This document shows, piece after piece, positions 15,386 through 23,478 of a DNA stretch of 35,410 bases. Position 1 is the stretch's first letter. Every line of letters starts with the position of its first letter. Source of the DNA: Pseudomonadales bacterium. Its GTDB lineage: Bacteria; Pseudomonadota; Gammaproteobacteria; Pseudomonadales; Azotimanducaceae. Where the stretch lies: assembly GCA_017854255.1 (NCBI GenBank), contig JAFMIA010000004.1, positions 62,163 to 97,572 of the forward strand, in the 5' to 3' direction. The notes below the pieces were generated by a model, which worked only from the letters and a program-made list of their open reading frames with translations, was not told the origin of the DNA and ran no database searches. The position numbers were made by a program, and so were the translations under genes.

Positions 15386-15988
15386 TTAGGCCTGTGCCGC
15401 GATGTACGCTTCGAATGCCTCAAGTTTGTCCTTGCCGAAAAACATCTCAGCGCCCGCAAAAAAACTTGGCGAACCGAAATTACCGCGAGCCACCGAGTCT
15501 TCTGTGTTGGCGATCAGGCGCGCCTTGACTTCAGGCTGCTGGATCCCAGTGAAGATTTCATCAGCGGGCAGACCGCTCTCGATCAGGGCCGCGTGAAACG
15601 TGTCAGGGTCATCCAGCTTTTTGGGCGCGCTCCACATATGGTGGTAAACCTCATTGAGATACCGTTCAAAGTAATCCGTGCTCTGGGCAAAAACAGCGCC
15701 GCGCATGAGCATCAGCGTGTTCACTGGAAAGTGGGGGTTCTGTTGAAAGCTGGTGATACTGTGTGCTTCTAAGAATCGCTGTGTTTCGCGCTGTGCATAG
15801 TCGGGTTTATTGAGAATGCCTCGCATGGATTCTGCTGGCGACACGTTGTTAGTTGCTTTGAAAACGCCGCCGAGCAGCACCGGCTGATAGGTTATTTTTT
15901 GCCCAAGGCGGATCTCGATTTCGGGAATCACAAGGTGGCTAAGGTAGGCGTTCGGGCTGCCAAAATCAAAATGAAATTCTAGGTCCAT
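15386..15988 (-). CDS. 2-hydroxychromene-2-carboxylate isomerase-like (DsbA/GST-kappa fold)
   Basis: This protein of about 200 residues has the thioredoxin-fold start EFHFDFGSPNAYL, where the Ser of GSPN is the position that activates glutathione in HCCA isomerase. The C-terminal part has NFGSPSFF, the cis-Pro element, and the metal-free FFGKDKLE segment. The canonical enzyme performs a GSH-dependent isomerisation in naphthalene degradation, but many homologues have unknown substrates. I prefer ATG at 15988; an in-frame TTG at 16000 would add MDTD-like residues. It is leftward and divergent from the enoyl-CoA hydratase gene at 16145. No other ring-cleavage genes are present, so the role is probably general thiol-dependent isomerisation. 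Confidence 0.88.
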   Translation of the reverse strand: MDLEFHFDFGSPNAYLSHLVIPEIEIRLGQKITYQPVLLGGVFKATNNVSPAESMRGILNKPDYAQRETQRFLEAHSITSFQQNPHFPVNTLMLMRGAVFAQSTDYFERYLNEVYHHMWSAPKKLDDPDTFHAALIESGLPADEIFTGIQQPEVKARLIANTEDSVARGNFGSPSFFAGAEMFFGKDKLEAFEAYIAAQA

Positions 15989-16144
15989 ATCCGTGTCCAA
16001 TTAGTGCGGCGTCTAGCAGAAGCGATTTAACGTCTCGCTGGGTTAACGCGAGTATGCTAGGGTTTTTAAGTCCCTGCAATCCGTGGGTCTTGCTCAAAAG
16101 ATGCAATTGGCCTACGCGGGATAAGAAATTATTGGAGAGAGGCT

Positions 16145-17011
16145 ATGGAACCATCCATGACGCAAGATACTGAGGCTTTAATCAATGGCGGGACGGACAT
16201 TGCAACTGGAACCAACGAGTTGCGCTGCGTCCTCGTCTCGGGTGTTGCGGTCGTCACACTCAACAAACCCGAAAAGAAAAATGCCTTAGGCGATATTCTG
16301 ACACCCGCGCTGCGGGCGCTGCTGCCGATCCTAGAGGCGGATGATCGGGTTCGCTGCATTCTGCTGACCGGCGCTGGTAATGCGTTTTGCGCCGGGGGGG
16401 ATGTTTCAGAGATGGGTGGCGCGGCAAAAACGGTTGAAAGCGACCGAGTTGCGGCGTTAACGGAAAAGCAAATGACCCTCACCCACCGCCTGTATCATTT
16501 GAAAAAAATCACGATAGCGGCGTTGCCCGGCGCAGCGGCCGGGGCGGGACTATCAATTGCGCTGGCCTGCGATTTAAGGGTCGCCGCCAGTGGCGCCTTT
16601 ATCACCACAGCCTTTCGAAATATTGGATTGTCGGGCGACTATGGTGCGAGTTGGTTTCTGACGCGATTGGTTGGTCTAGGCCATGCAAAATCACTGTTTT
16701 ATAACGCGGACCGAATGGATGCCGCAACGTGTCAAAGACTGGGCATTTTCAATGAAGTGTTCCCGAGTGAAACCTTTCGCGCTGATAGCCTTGCGTTTGC
16801 TCAGCGCATCGCTGATGGCCCTGTGCAGGCTTTAACGTTGATGAAAGTGAATTTGCAGACTGGGCTCGAGCAGGACTTGGCGTCGAGCTTGGCGCTGGAA
16901 GCCAAGCACTTGATTGCGTGCTCAGCAACCGATGAATCTCGAGAGGCAATTCAAGCGTTTATGCAGAAGCGGCCGCCGGTTTTTCAGGCGGCTACCGAGA
17001 ACAAGGGTTAG
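16145..17011 (+). CDS. Enoyl-CoA hydratase/isomerase family protein
   Basis: This 288-residue crotonase-fold protein has an extra N-terminal tail of about 25 residues. The oxyanion-hole segments are FCAGGDVSEMGG (first) and PGAAAGAGLSIA (second). The two Glu residues of true hydratases (GCEL and QPE in the rat enzyme) are not found: the first aligns with Leu and the second region reads TAFRNIGLSGDYG. It may therefore be an isomerase, thioesterase or other crotonase member using the Asp of GDYG. GGAGAG lies eight to nine bases before the ATG. It is the first gene of a rightward set and is followed by the epoxide-hydrolase-like gene after 124 bases. Confidence 0.92.
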   Translation: MEPSMTQDTEALINGGTDIATGTNELRCVLVSGVAVVTLNKPEKKNALGDILTPALRALLPILEADDRVRCILLTGAGNAFCAGGDVSEMGGAAKTVESDRVAALTEKQMTLTHRLYHLKKITIAALPGAAAGAGLSIALACDLRVAASGAFITTAFRNIGLSGDYGASWFLTRLVGLGHAKSLFYNADRMDAATCQRLGIFNEVFPSETFRADSLAFAQRIADGPVQALTLMKVNLQTGLEQDLASSLALEAKHLIACSATDESREAIQAFMQKRPPVFQAATENKG

Positions 17012-17135
17012 CGGCAGCCCCGTTTGGCGGACCATCGGCGCCCTTGCCCTTGCGCCCTTAATAATGATGAGTGCAAGATGCTGAGCGCGGTCTCGCGATG
17101 AGTCATTAAAGCAGCGAAGAAGCTTGGAGGCGAAA

Positions 17136-17507
17136 ATGAACGATAACGTCGCGATTGTAAGGGCATTTATGCAGGCGTGGGAGCGGCTGGACCCCGTTGA
17201 ACTGGCGTCTTATTTTCATGAGGCAGGGTGCTATCACAATATCCCTGCTAAGCCTGTGACCGGTCGAGCTGCGGTTCAGCAATTTATTACCGGATTTATC
17301 AAGACTTGGACGCAAACGGATTGGGAGATTTTGACGCTTATTGGAGACGGTGATGTTGTAGTCTGCGAGCGAATTGATCGCACTCAGACCCAAAACGGGG
17401 ACGTTGACCTGCCGTGCTGCGGGGTTTTTCTGATGGAAGACGGCAAAATAAAGCTTTGGCGAGACTATTTCGATATGGGAACTTATGTCTCCGCGATGTC
17501 AGGTTAA
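17136..17507 (+). CDS. Limonene-1,2-epoxide hydrolase-like protein (NTF2 fold)
   Basis: This 123-residue protein has the small cone-shaped NTF2/SnoaL fold. It aligns with limonene-1,2-epoxide hydrolase and keeps all five catalytic positions: Tyr 33 and Asn 35 (CYHNIP), Arg 79 and Asp 81 (CERID), and Asp 110 (WRDYFD). In the known enzyme Asp-Arg-Asp with Tyr and Asn orient water for direct attack on an epoxide. The start is the ATG at 17136 with GGAGG five bases upstream; a TTG at 17124 lies inside the ribosome site. Neighbours are a crotonase homologue and a glutaredoxin. The full catalytic set makes epoxide hydrolysis likely, but the natural substrate is unknown. Confidence 0.85.
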   Translation: MNDNVAIVRAFMQAWERLDPVELASYFHEAGCYHNIPAKPVTGRAAVQQFITGFIKTWTQTDWEILTLIGDGDVVVCERIDRTQTQNGDVDLPCCGVFLMEDGKIKLWRDYFDMGTYVSAMSG

Positions 17508-17765
17508 CGGTGCGCGTTGCAAAGTCTCGATAGGCGCTGAATGAGAGCACCTGCTCGGTAAGGGTGGACAGACATCGATTTGTCTTCAAAGCTGGGTCAT
17601 CCTACTAAGCTGATTAATGGCTGCTATGGGCAACTAAGGGTTAGCAGAAACATTTTAAAAGCCTGACATTCGGCATGGGTTCGTCTCAGTTTTCAGTGCA
17701 TAATGGCGGCCGCGCCGCGTCCAAATTCAATCCTGGCCGGATCGCTATCACTGGAAATCATCGCA

Positions 17766-18140
17766 ATGAAGACTTTGTTTCGTATCCTGCGCTGGCCACT
17801 CGGTCAAATTGTAATCTTGCTCGACTGGATCACAAGGCCATCGATGCCAGTCCACTCCGGACCGCGTCAGGCCGAACTGAATCAAATGACCGCTTCGTTA
17901 AAACTGTATCAATTTGCGCAATGTCCTTTCTGCGTCAAAACCCGGCGCACAATCCGGCGGCTGGGTTTGAACATCGAGTTGCGCGATGCGCGAGGGGATG
18001 CGCAGTGGCGGAGCGAATTGATCCAGCAGGGCGGGCGTCATCAAGTGCCGTGTCTGCGGTTGCTTCAGGATGATGGGTCAAGTCGATGGCTCTATGAATC
18101 CAAGGAGATTATCCGTTACCTCGAGCGCCACTACAGTTAA
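17766..18140 (+). CDS. Membrane-anchored glutaredoxin-like protein
   Basis: This protein of about 124 residues starts with a basic/hydrophobic helix (residues 4-22, including WPLGQIVILLDWI) that could anchor it in the inner membrane. A glutaredoxin/GST-N domain follows with the dithiol site C53-P-F-C56 and the cis-Pro motif HQVPCL near residue 97. It ends with a helix KEIIRYLERHY typical of the glutathione-binding fold. It would reduce disulfides or mixed glutathione disulfides. I prefer ATG at 17766 over one at 17703 because the intervening residues look non-coding. It is 36 bases before truA on the same strand and may be co-transcribed. The side of the membrane the domain faces is not certain. 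Confidence 0.85.
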   Translation: MKTLFRILRWPLGQIVILLDWITRPSMPVHSGPRQAELNQMTASLKLYQFAQCPFCVKTRRTIRRLGLNIELRDARGDAQWRSELIQQGGRHQVPCLRLLQDDGSSRWLYESKEIIRYLERHYS

Positions 18141-18176
18141 AACCAGCAACAAGGCGCGCTCAAACTAGGCTAAAAA

Positions 18177-18992
18177 ATGGCAGAGCAGCATTATCGAGTC
18201 GTCATTGCCTACAAGGGCCGAGATTACTTTGGCTGGCAGTATCTTGGCGATGCGGGTGAAAAACCTACCGTCCAATTTGAGATCCTGAAAGCACTTCGAA
18301 AAATCAGTAAATATGAGACCTGCCAGGTCGCCGGCGCAAGCCGGACCGATGCGGGGGTGCATGCCTTGGGCCAAGTGGCCAAATTGACGACGCCTTTGCA
18401 GATTGCGCCAGACAAACTTCAAACAGGCATGAACTCGCTATTACCGCGGGATATTCGAATGGTAGCCTGCGCCCGTTGTGCTCCTGGTTTTAACCCTAAC
18501 CGCGAGGCACTCAGTAAAACATACCGTTACTATTTTACGATCGATGTGCTGTGCGCGCCTTTGCTTGGCGACCTGGTCGCCCATGTGCCGTTAGCAACGT
18601 CCAACAGTGGGGTTGGAGCCTGCGGGATTCAAAGTATGGAAGCGGCTTGTGATGTGTTCGTCGGCGAGCACAACTTTTCAAGCTTCTCGGTTCGCGATGT
18701 CAGTGGTAGATCGCCAATCCGCACCGTTGCGAGCCTTGAGCTATTCAAAACACCCGAGGCTGGGTTCGGTGAGGGGGTCTATTGCTTTGAAATCAAAGGC
18801 AATGGATTTTTAAAGTATATGGTGCGTTACATCGTTGGCAGTTTATTTGAAGTGGGTCGGCAGAATATTGGTGCGGCAGCCATTCAAGCAGCCCTTGCCC
18901 AGCCGCAGCCAGAAAAACTGAGCGCGAAAGCGAAAGCGAAGGGACTGCATTTGATTAAAATTGACTACGAAGGGCTTGCGCTGCAGCGGTAA
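18177..18992 (+). CDS. truA: tRNA pseudouridine synthase A-like (TruA family)
   Basis: This 271-residue protein matches the length and order of TruA. The catalytic Asp is D58 in ASRTDAGVHALGQ, followed by the KTYRYYF strand and the FLKYMVRYIVGSLFEVG helix near residues 213-229. TruA makes pseudouridine at positions 38-40 in the anticodon arm of several tRNAs. The usual FHARFSA segment is replaced by FNPNREALSK, so this is a divergent branch. The usual gammaproteobacterial neighbours (usg/asd, trpF) are absent, so it may be a second copy. It follows the glutaredoxin gene by 36 bases. Confidence 0.88.
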   Translation: MAEQHYRVVIAYKGRDYFGWQYLGDAGEKPTVQFEILKALRKISKYETCQVAGASRTDAGVHALGQVAKLTTPLQIAPDKLQTGMNSLLPRDIRMVACARCAPGFNPNREALSKTYRYYFTIDVLCAPLLGDLVAHVPLATSNSGVGACGIQSMEAACDVFVGEHNFSSFSVRDVSGRSPIRTVASLELFKTPEAGFGEGVYCFEIKGNGFLKYMVRYIVGSLFEVGRQNIGAAAIQAALAQPQPEKLSAKAKAKGLHLIKIDYEGLALQR

Positions 18993-19024
18993 AGGACGCA
19001 AGGGCCCGCTTTTTATTTATTTTC
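18985..19024 (+). terminator. Probable intrinsic terminator after truA
   Basis: AGCGG (18985-18989) pairs with CCGCT (19006-19010) at the end of the truA frame, followed by TTTTTATTTATTTT. The stem is short, but the T-rich tract lies in the 38-base gap between convergent genes and could serve truA. Confidence 0.4.
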
Positions 19025-19030
19025 AACAAC

Positions 19031-19825
19031 TTAGCGGCCAATAAAATTCGCTTGGCGTTTTTCTAAGAACGCATGCAGGCCTTCTTGTCCATCGGGGGTC
19101 ATCGCACAATCGGCAATGGCGCGGGTTTCAAGTTCCATCTGAGTTTCTAAACCATTATTAAAGCTGTCGTTCAATAGCGCTTTCACCGCACCGAAAGCCA
19201 AGGTCGGGCCATGCCTAAACGTTTTTAAGAGCTGTTGAACCGTTTGGTCAAGGGTCTCAGCGGGCACCGCTTGGTTGATGACGCCCCAGTCCGCCGCTTC
19301 TTGGGCGGTTAGAATGCGATTTGTCAGCATGAGTTCCCGAGCCCGTCGATCCCCAATCCGCCTTGGTAAAAAATAAGTAGAGCTACCATCCGGCGACAGT
19401 CCGCCATTGGTATAGGCCATGGTGAACTTGGCCGTGTCTGCTGCGATGCTAATATCTGCGGCAATGGCAAGGCTAAACCCTGCGCCTGCCGCAGTACCTT
19501 GGATGGCTGCGATGACCGGGGCTTTTAGCCGCGTGAGCCGGCTGATCGCCAGGTGTAAATCACCCGCCATTTCTCGAATTAACGCCCCGACTTGTTTGCC
19601 TGCTGCCGCAAACTCGCTAATGTCGCCGCCAGCGCAAAACAGTTTGCCTTCGGCATTAATTAAGACGGCGCGCAGACCTTGATGTTCTTCGCATTCAATG
19701 GCGGCAAGGTTGAGCTCTCGTGCCATGACCGGGTTCATGGCATTGGCGGCGTCTGGCCGTGACAGGGTGATCGTTGCGACGGATTCAATGATCGTAAATT
19801 TGATGGTGGTGTAGCTTTGGGTCAT
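19031..19825 (-). CDS. Enoyl-CoA hydratase/isomerase (PaaG-like)
   Basis: This crotonase-fold protein of about 264 residues has oxyanion-hole segments FCAGGDISEFAAAG and GTAAGAGFSLAIAAD, and the motif GGLSPDGSSTYFLPRRIG, where the Asp is the catalytic acid of PaaG-type delta3,delta2-enoyl-CoA isomerases. The Glu of classic hydratases at the first position is absent. Isomerase or ring-1,2-epoxyphenylacetyl-CoA-isomerase-like activity is therefore more likely than hydration. The start is unclear: ATG at 19825 fits the family, while upstream GTG 19828 and TTG 19855 are possible. It sits alone, convergent with truA and divergent from the CYP153-like gene. Confidence 0.92.
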   Translation of the reverse strand: MTQSYTTIKFTIIESVATITLSRPDAANAMNPVMARELNLAAIECEEHQGLRAVLINAEGKLFCAGGDISEFAAAGKQVGALIREMAGDLHLAISRLTRLKAPVIAAIQGTAAGAGFSLAIAADISIAADTAKFTMAYTNGGLSPDGSSTYFLPRRIGDRRARELMLTNRILTAQEAADWGVINQAVPAETLDQTVQQLLKTFRHGPTLAFGAVKALLNDSFNNGLETQMELETRAIADCAMTPDGQEGLHAFLEKRQANFIGR

Positions 19826-19960
19826 CACAGTTTCGCTTTGGGTTACTTTTCTCAACGATACAACAGATTCTGAAACTTCTCGAGTCGTGCCGCCGAGCGC
19901 TGATGTTGATTTTGAGTCAGAAAGTGTAGACTTCTTGGCAAGACCAAAAGGAAAAAAGTG

Positions 19961-21202
19961 ATGAGCGAAGCCTTGAAAACGCCGTTAAGACCTGACCCAG
20001 AAACGGCCGCGTTGAATGAATTGGATCTGATGCTGCCGGACCTGTTTCATGATGATTATCATGTCAAAGTGTTTGAACGGCTGCGCGCAGAAGACCCAAT
20101 CTATCGCCAGGAAGTTGAAGAGATTGGCACTGTTTGGAACGTCACGAAGTATCAAGACATTATGGCGGTTGATACGGACCACGAGCGTTTCTCATCAGAA
20201 GGCTCGATCGTGGTCACGGATCAAGAAGAAGATTTTCCGCTGCCGATGTTTATCGCAATGGACCCGCCAAAGCATGATCGGCAACGTCGAGAGGTTAACG
20301 GCGCGGTTGCTCCGAGAAACCTTGCGGTCATGGAAGGCACCATTCGCGGTCGCGTTCAGAAAATCTTAGACGATTTACCGGTTGGAGAAGCTTTCAATTG
20401 GGTCGATTTGGTGTCGATCGAATTAACAACGCAAATGCTTGCGACGCTGTTCGATTTTCCGTTTGAAGATCGGCGGAAGTTAACCCGGTGGAGTGATGTT
20501 GCAACTGCAGATGAGGCCTCCGGTATTGTCGACAGTGAAGAGCAACGTCGTGAGGAGCTAGGCGAATGCTTGGCTTATTTCACCGAGCTTTGGAATCAGC
20601 GGGTCAATCAACCGCCTGCTGGGGATTTGGTCTCAATGCTTGCGCACGGTGAGTCCACAAAAAACATGGGGCCAATGGAATATCTTGGCAACTTGATTTT
20701 GTTGATTGTGGGTGGCAACGACACGACGCGTAATTCGATCTCAGGGGGCGTTCGGTTTTTAAATCAGTTTCCAGACGAATACCAAAAACTCATGGCGAAC
20801 CCGGGCCTGATTCCGAATATGGTGCCCGAAATTATTCGCTTCCAAACACCACTGGCCTACATGCGGCGCACCACAACCCAGGATGTGCAGTTGGGCGATA
20901 AGTTGATCCCAGAAGGGGATCGCGTGTTGATGTGGTATATCTCTGGAAATCGCGACAGCCAAGTGATTGATCAGGCCGACCGCTTTTGGATTGATCGGCC
21001 GAAAGCGCGTCAACAGCTGAGCTTTGGGTTTGGCATTCATCGCTGCATGGGTAATCGCTTAGCAGAGATGCAGCTTCGAGTGCTCTGGGAAGAAATCGTG
21101 AGCCGTTTTGAGCGGGTAGAAGTCGTTGGGGATCCCACCTATGTGAATTCCAACTTTGTTAGGGGTTATTCTGATTTGCCGGTTATCGTGCACCGAAAGT
21201 AA
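19961..21202 (+). CDS. Cytochrome P450, CYP153-like
   Basis: This soluble P450 of 413 residues looks close to the CYP153 group, known for terminal hydroxylation of alkanes, fatty acids and some terpenes such as limonene. Diagnostic stretches are PMFIAMDPPKHD near residue 95-106, the I-helix LIVGGNDTTRNS (Asp 254, Thr 255), ExxR at 290-293 (EIIR), MRRT near 301, and the haem loop SFGFGIHRCMGNRLAE with Cys 362. ATG at 19961 has AAAGG nine bases upstream. CYP153 genes often sit beside their own ferredoxin and reductase, and neither is here. It heads a rightward set with an FAD oxidoreductase (80 bases on) and a GST. The subfamily call is from motif memory, not a search. Confidence 0.9.
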   Translation: MSEALKTPLRPDPETAALNELDLMLPDLFHDDYHVKVFERLRAEDPIYRQEVEEIGTVWNVTKYQDIMAVDTDHERFSSEGSIVVTDQEEDFPLPMFIAMDPPKHDRQRREVNGAVAPRNLAVMEGTIRGRVQKILDDLPVGEAFNWVDLVSIELTTQMLATLFDFPFEDRRKLTRWSDVATADEASGIVDSEEQRREELGECLAYFTELWNQRVNQPPAGDLVSMLAHGESTKNMGPMEYLGNLILLIVGGNDTTRNSISGGVRFLNQFPDEYQKLMANPGLIPNMVPEIIRFQTPLAYMRRTTTQDVQLGDKLIPEGDRVLMWYISGNRDSQVIDQADRFWIDRPKARQQLSFGFGIHRCMGNRLAEMQLRVLWEEIVSRFERVEVVGDPTYVNSNFVRGYSDLPVIVHRK

Positions 21203-21282
21203 CACGAAGGTTTGCTTTGGTGCTCAAGGTAATCGGCTGTTGCGTGCGGGGCGACTCAAAGCGTTAAAGGCGGCAGGTGGCG

Positions 21283-22650
21283 ATGACACACAACGGTAGT
21301 TATTGGTTCGATAGTCTTGAGGCGCCCTATGCGCAGGCCGCGCCAATGCCGCTGCCCGCAGCGGTCGACGTCGCAATCATTGGCGGCGGCTATACCGGTC
21401 TTTGGACGGCGCATTATTTGAATGAGTTGAACCCGTCATTGAAGATTGCGGTGCTTGAGGCAGAAACCTTTGGTTTTGGCGCCAGCGGCCGCAATGGTGG
21501 TTGGTGTATGGGGACGGCGCATGGGGTTGATGCGCTCCTAGCACAGCCTGAAAGCCGAGGCGCGGGGCTGACCCTGGCGCGCGCCATGCAGGCCACAGTT
21601 GATGAAATTGGGCAGGTCGCCAAAAGCCTCGGCATTGATTGCCATTTCAAGAAAGGTGGCAACTTAACCGTTGCGACCCAGGCCTTTCAGGTGCCGCAGT
21701 TACAAGCAGAGCTTGAGCACCTTCGGGAACTTGGTTTTTCAGAAGATGATTATGTTTGGTTGCCGGCAGGCGAGGCTCAGCAGCGGGTCCAAATGCAGCA
21801 CAACTATGGCGCGCTGTTTACCCCACACTGCGCGGCAATTCACCCCGCCCGGCTGGTTCGCGGCCTGGCGGCATCCCTCGCGGCTCGGGGCGTTGATTGC
21901 GTGGCATTGACTCGGGTGCGTGAAATCAAGCCGGGTCTCGTGAGGACGGATCGCGGGGAGGTCCGCGCAAAAACCATTTTACGGGCGACCGAAGGTTATA
22001 CCGGAACACTTAAAGGTCAGCAGCGTCGCGTGCTGCCGATTTACTCGATGATGGTCGCAACCGAGCCCCTGCCGAGCGCGGTTTGGCAGCAGATTGGACT
22101 TTCTAATCGAGAGACCTTTGGGGATCCTCGGCGTGTCGTGATCTACGGGCAGCGAACGCAAGATAATCGTTTGGCGTTTGGTGGTCGCGCCGGTTATTTC
22201 TATGGGTCAAAAATCAAACAGACGATCGCGCTGAAGGATCCTGGTCCGCAGGCAGTGGCGGCGACGCTGCGTCAACTGTTCCCGATTCTCAACGACTATC
22301 AAATAACCCATGGCTGGGGCGGGCCATTGGGCGTGAATCGGCATTGGCGACCTTGCGTGTCCTTTGATGCTAAAACGGGTATTGGTGCGGCCGGGGGGTA
22401 TGTTGGCGAAGGGGTTGCAGCGTCTAATTTGGCCGCTCGAATGCTTTCTGATTTGGTGCTTAATCGAGCCACCGAGATCACGCAATTGCCCTGGGTTAAT
22501 GATCATGCGCGAGGTTGGGAGATTGAGCCTTTTCGATATATCGGCGCTAAGACGTTGCAGTATTGTGCAGAGCGAGCCGATGCTGACGAGGCCCGTCTTG
22601 GCAAACCCGCAGGGCTTTGGGCGTCCCTGTTTGATGCCGTTGTTGATTAA
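21283..22650 (+). CDS. FAD-dependent oxidoreductase (DAO / amine oxidase-like)
   Basis: This flavoprotein of about 455 residues has an N-terminal Rossmann dinucleotide motif VAIIGGGYTGLWTA (Gly 34-39), the second FAD segment GFGASGRNGGWC, and the C-terminal FAD loop GIGAAGGYVGEGVAASN. This places it in the DAO family near gamma-glutamylputrescine oxidase and small-amine oxidases. It would oxidise a C-N bond of an amine or N-methyl compound, passing electrons to oxygen. ATG at 21283 is preferred, with AGG seven bases upstream; a GTG at 21277 is also in frame. It lies between a CYP153-like P450 and a GST, with 80- and 83-base gaps. No polyamine gene is nearby, so the substrate is unknown. Confidence 0.9.
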   Translation: MTHNGSYWFDSLEAPYAQAAPMPLPAAVDVAIIGGGYTGLWTAHYLNELNPSLKIAVLEAETFGFGASGRNGGWCMGTAHGVDALLAQPESRGAGLTLARAMQATVDEIGQVAKSLGIDCHFKKGGNLTVATQAFQVPQLQAELEHLRELGFSEDDYVWLPAGEAQQRVQMQHNYGALFTPHCAAIHPARLVRGLAASLAARGVDCVALTRVREIKPGLVRTDRGEVRAKTILRATEGYTGTLKGQQRRVLPIYSMMVATEPLPSAVWQQIGLSNRETFGDPRRVVIYGQRTQDNRLAFGGRAGYFYGSKIKQTIALKDPGPQAVAATLRQLFPILNDYQITHGWGGPLGVNRHWRPCVSFDAKTGIGAAGGYVGEGVAASNLAARMLSDLVLNRATEITQLPWVNDHARGWEIEPFRYIGAKTLQYCAERADADEARLGKPAGLWASLFDAVVD

Positions 22651-22733
22651 CGCAGCGGCAAGGGCGGTTGATCGCATCAGCAGTCAGGATCGCATCAGGA
22701 CGAATAAAAAGCTCATAAACAGGAGAGTAGCGT

Positions 22734-23471
22734 ATGTTAGATCTACATTATTGGCCAACGCCAAATGGCAAGAAAGTCACCATTCAGCTCGAAGAGTGTG
22801 GGCTCGACTACCAAGTGATTCCCTGCAATATCGGTCAAGGGGATCAATTCACGGACGATTTTTTGGCGATTAATCCCAATAACCGCATGCCGACCCTAGT
22901 CGATCACGCGCCGGAGGATGGTCAAGGCCCGCTTAGTGTTTTCGAGTCTGGCGCAATGATGCTCTATCTCGCAGAAAAAACGGGGCAGTTTATGCCGAAA
23001 GATCCCCGTGGCAAGTTTGCCGTTGTGCAGTGGGTGATGTGGCAAATGGCCAATCAAGGCCCTAAAACGGGCGAATGTGGGCACTTCAGGCGCTTAGGTG
23101 ACAGCGAGGGCGATCAAAGTTATGCCATCACGCGGTTTACGGATGAGGTGAACCGGTTCTACGGCGTTTTGAATAACCAATTGTATCGCCAGCCCTATCT
23201 TTGCGGCGATGACTACACGATCGCGGACATGATTTGTTATCCCTGGTGCGTCAATTGGGCGGGCCAAGGTCAAGACATAAACGACTTTAAATATTTTAAA
23301 CGCTGGTTCGAGGCGCTTTCAGAGCGCCCCGGGGTGCAGCGTGGCATGGCGGTTGGGGAGACGCTTCGAAATGACCCGGCCGCACTGTCAAATGACGAGC
23401 GCGCGGCGCTCAAGGCGATGCTTTATAACCAGCGCGCACGCCCTGCTCCGGAAACGGGCGGTTTGCTGTAG
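22734..23471 (+). CDS. Glutathione S-transferase, YfcG/YghU-type
   Basis: This 245-residue GST has an N-terminal thioredoxin-like domain starting LDLHYWPTPNGKKVTI, where the TPNG loop (Asn 11) is the glutathione-activating element of the nu/Ure2p-like class. NNRMPTLVD carries the cis-Pro, and FESGAMMLYLAEKTG the gamma-glutamyl contact. The all-helical C-terminal domain includes GDDYTIADMICYPW, the standard folding capping box. Such enzymes mainly reduce disulfides or conjugate electrophiles. It is the last gene of the P450-FAD-GST set and ends seven bases from the stop of the convergent enoyl-CoA hydratase. Confidence 0.93.
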   Translation: MLDLHYWPTPNGKKVTIQLEECGLDYQVIPCNIGQGDQFTDDFLAINPNNRMPTLVDHAPEDGQGPLSVFESGAMMLYLAEKTGQFMPKDPRGKFAVVQWVMWQMANQGPKTGECGHFRRLGDSEGDQSYAITRFTDEVNRFYGVLNNQLYRQPYLCGDDYTIADMICYPWCVNWAGQGQDINDFKYFKRWFEALSERPGVQRGMAVGETLRNDPAALSNDERAALKAMLYNQRARPAPETGGLL

Positions 23472-23478
23472 GGCCGGC

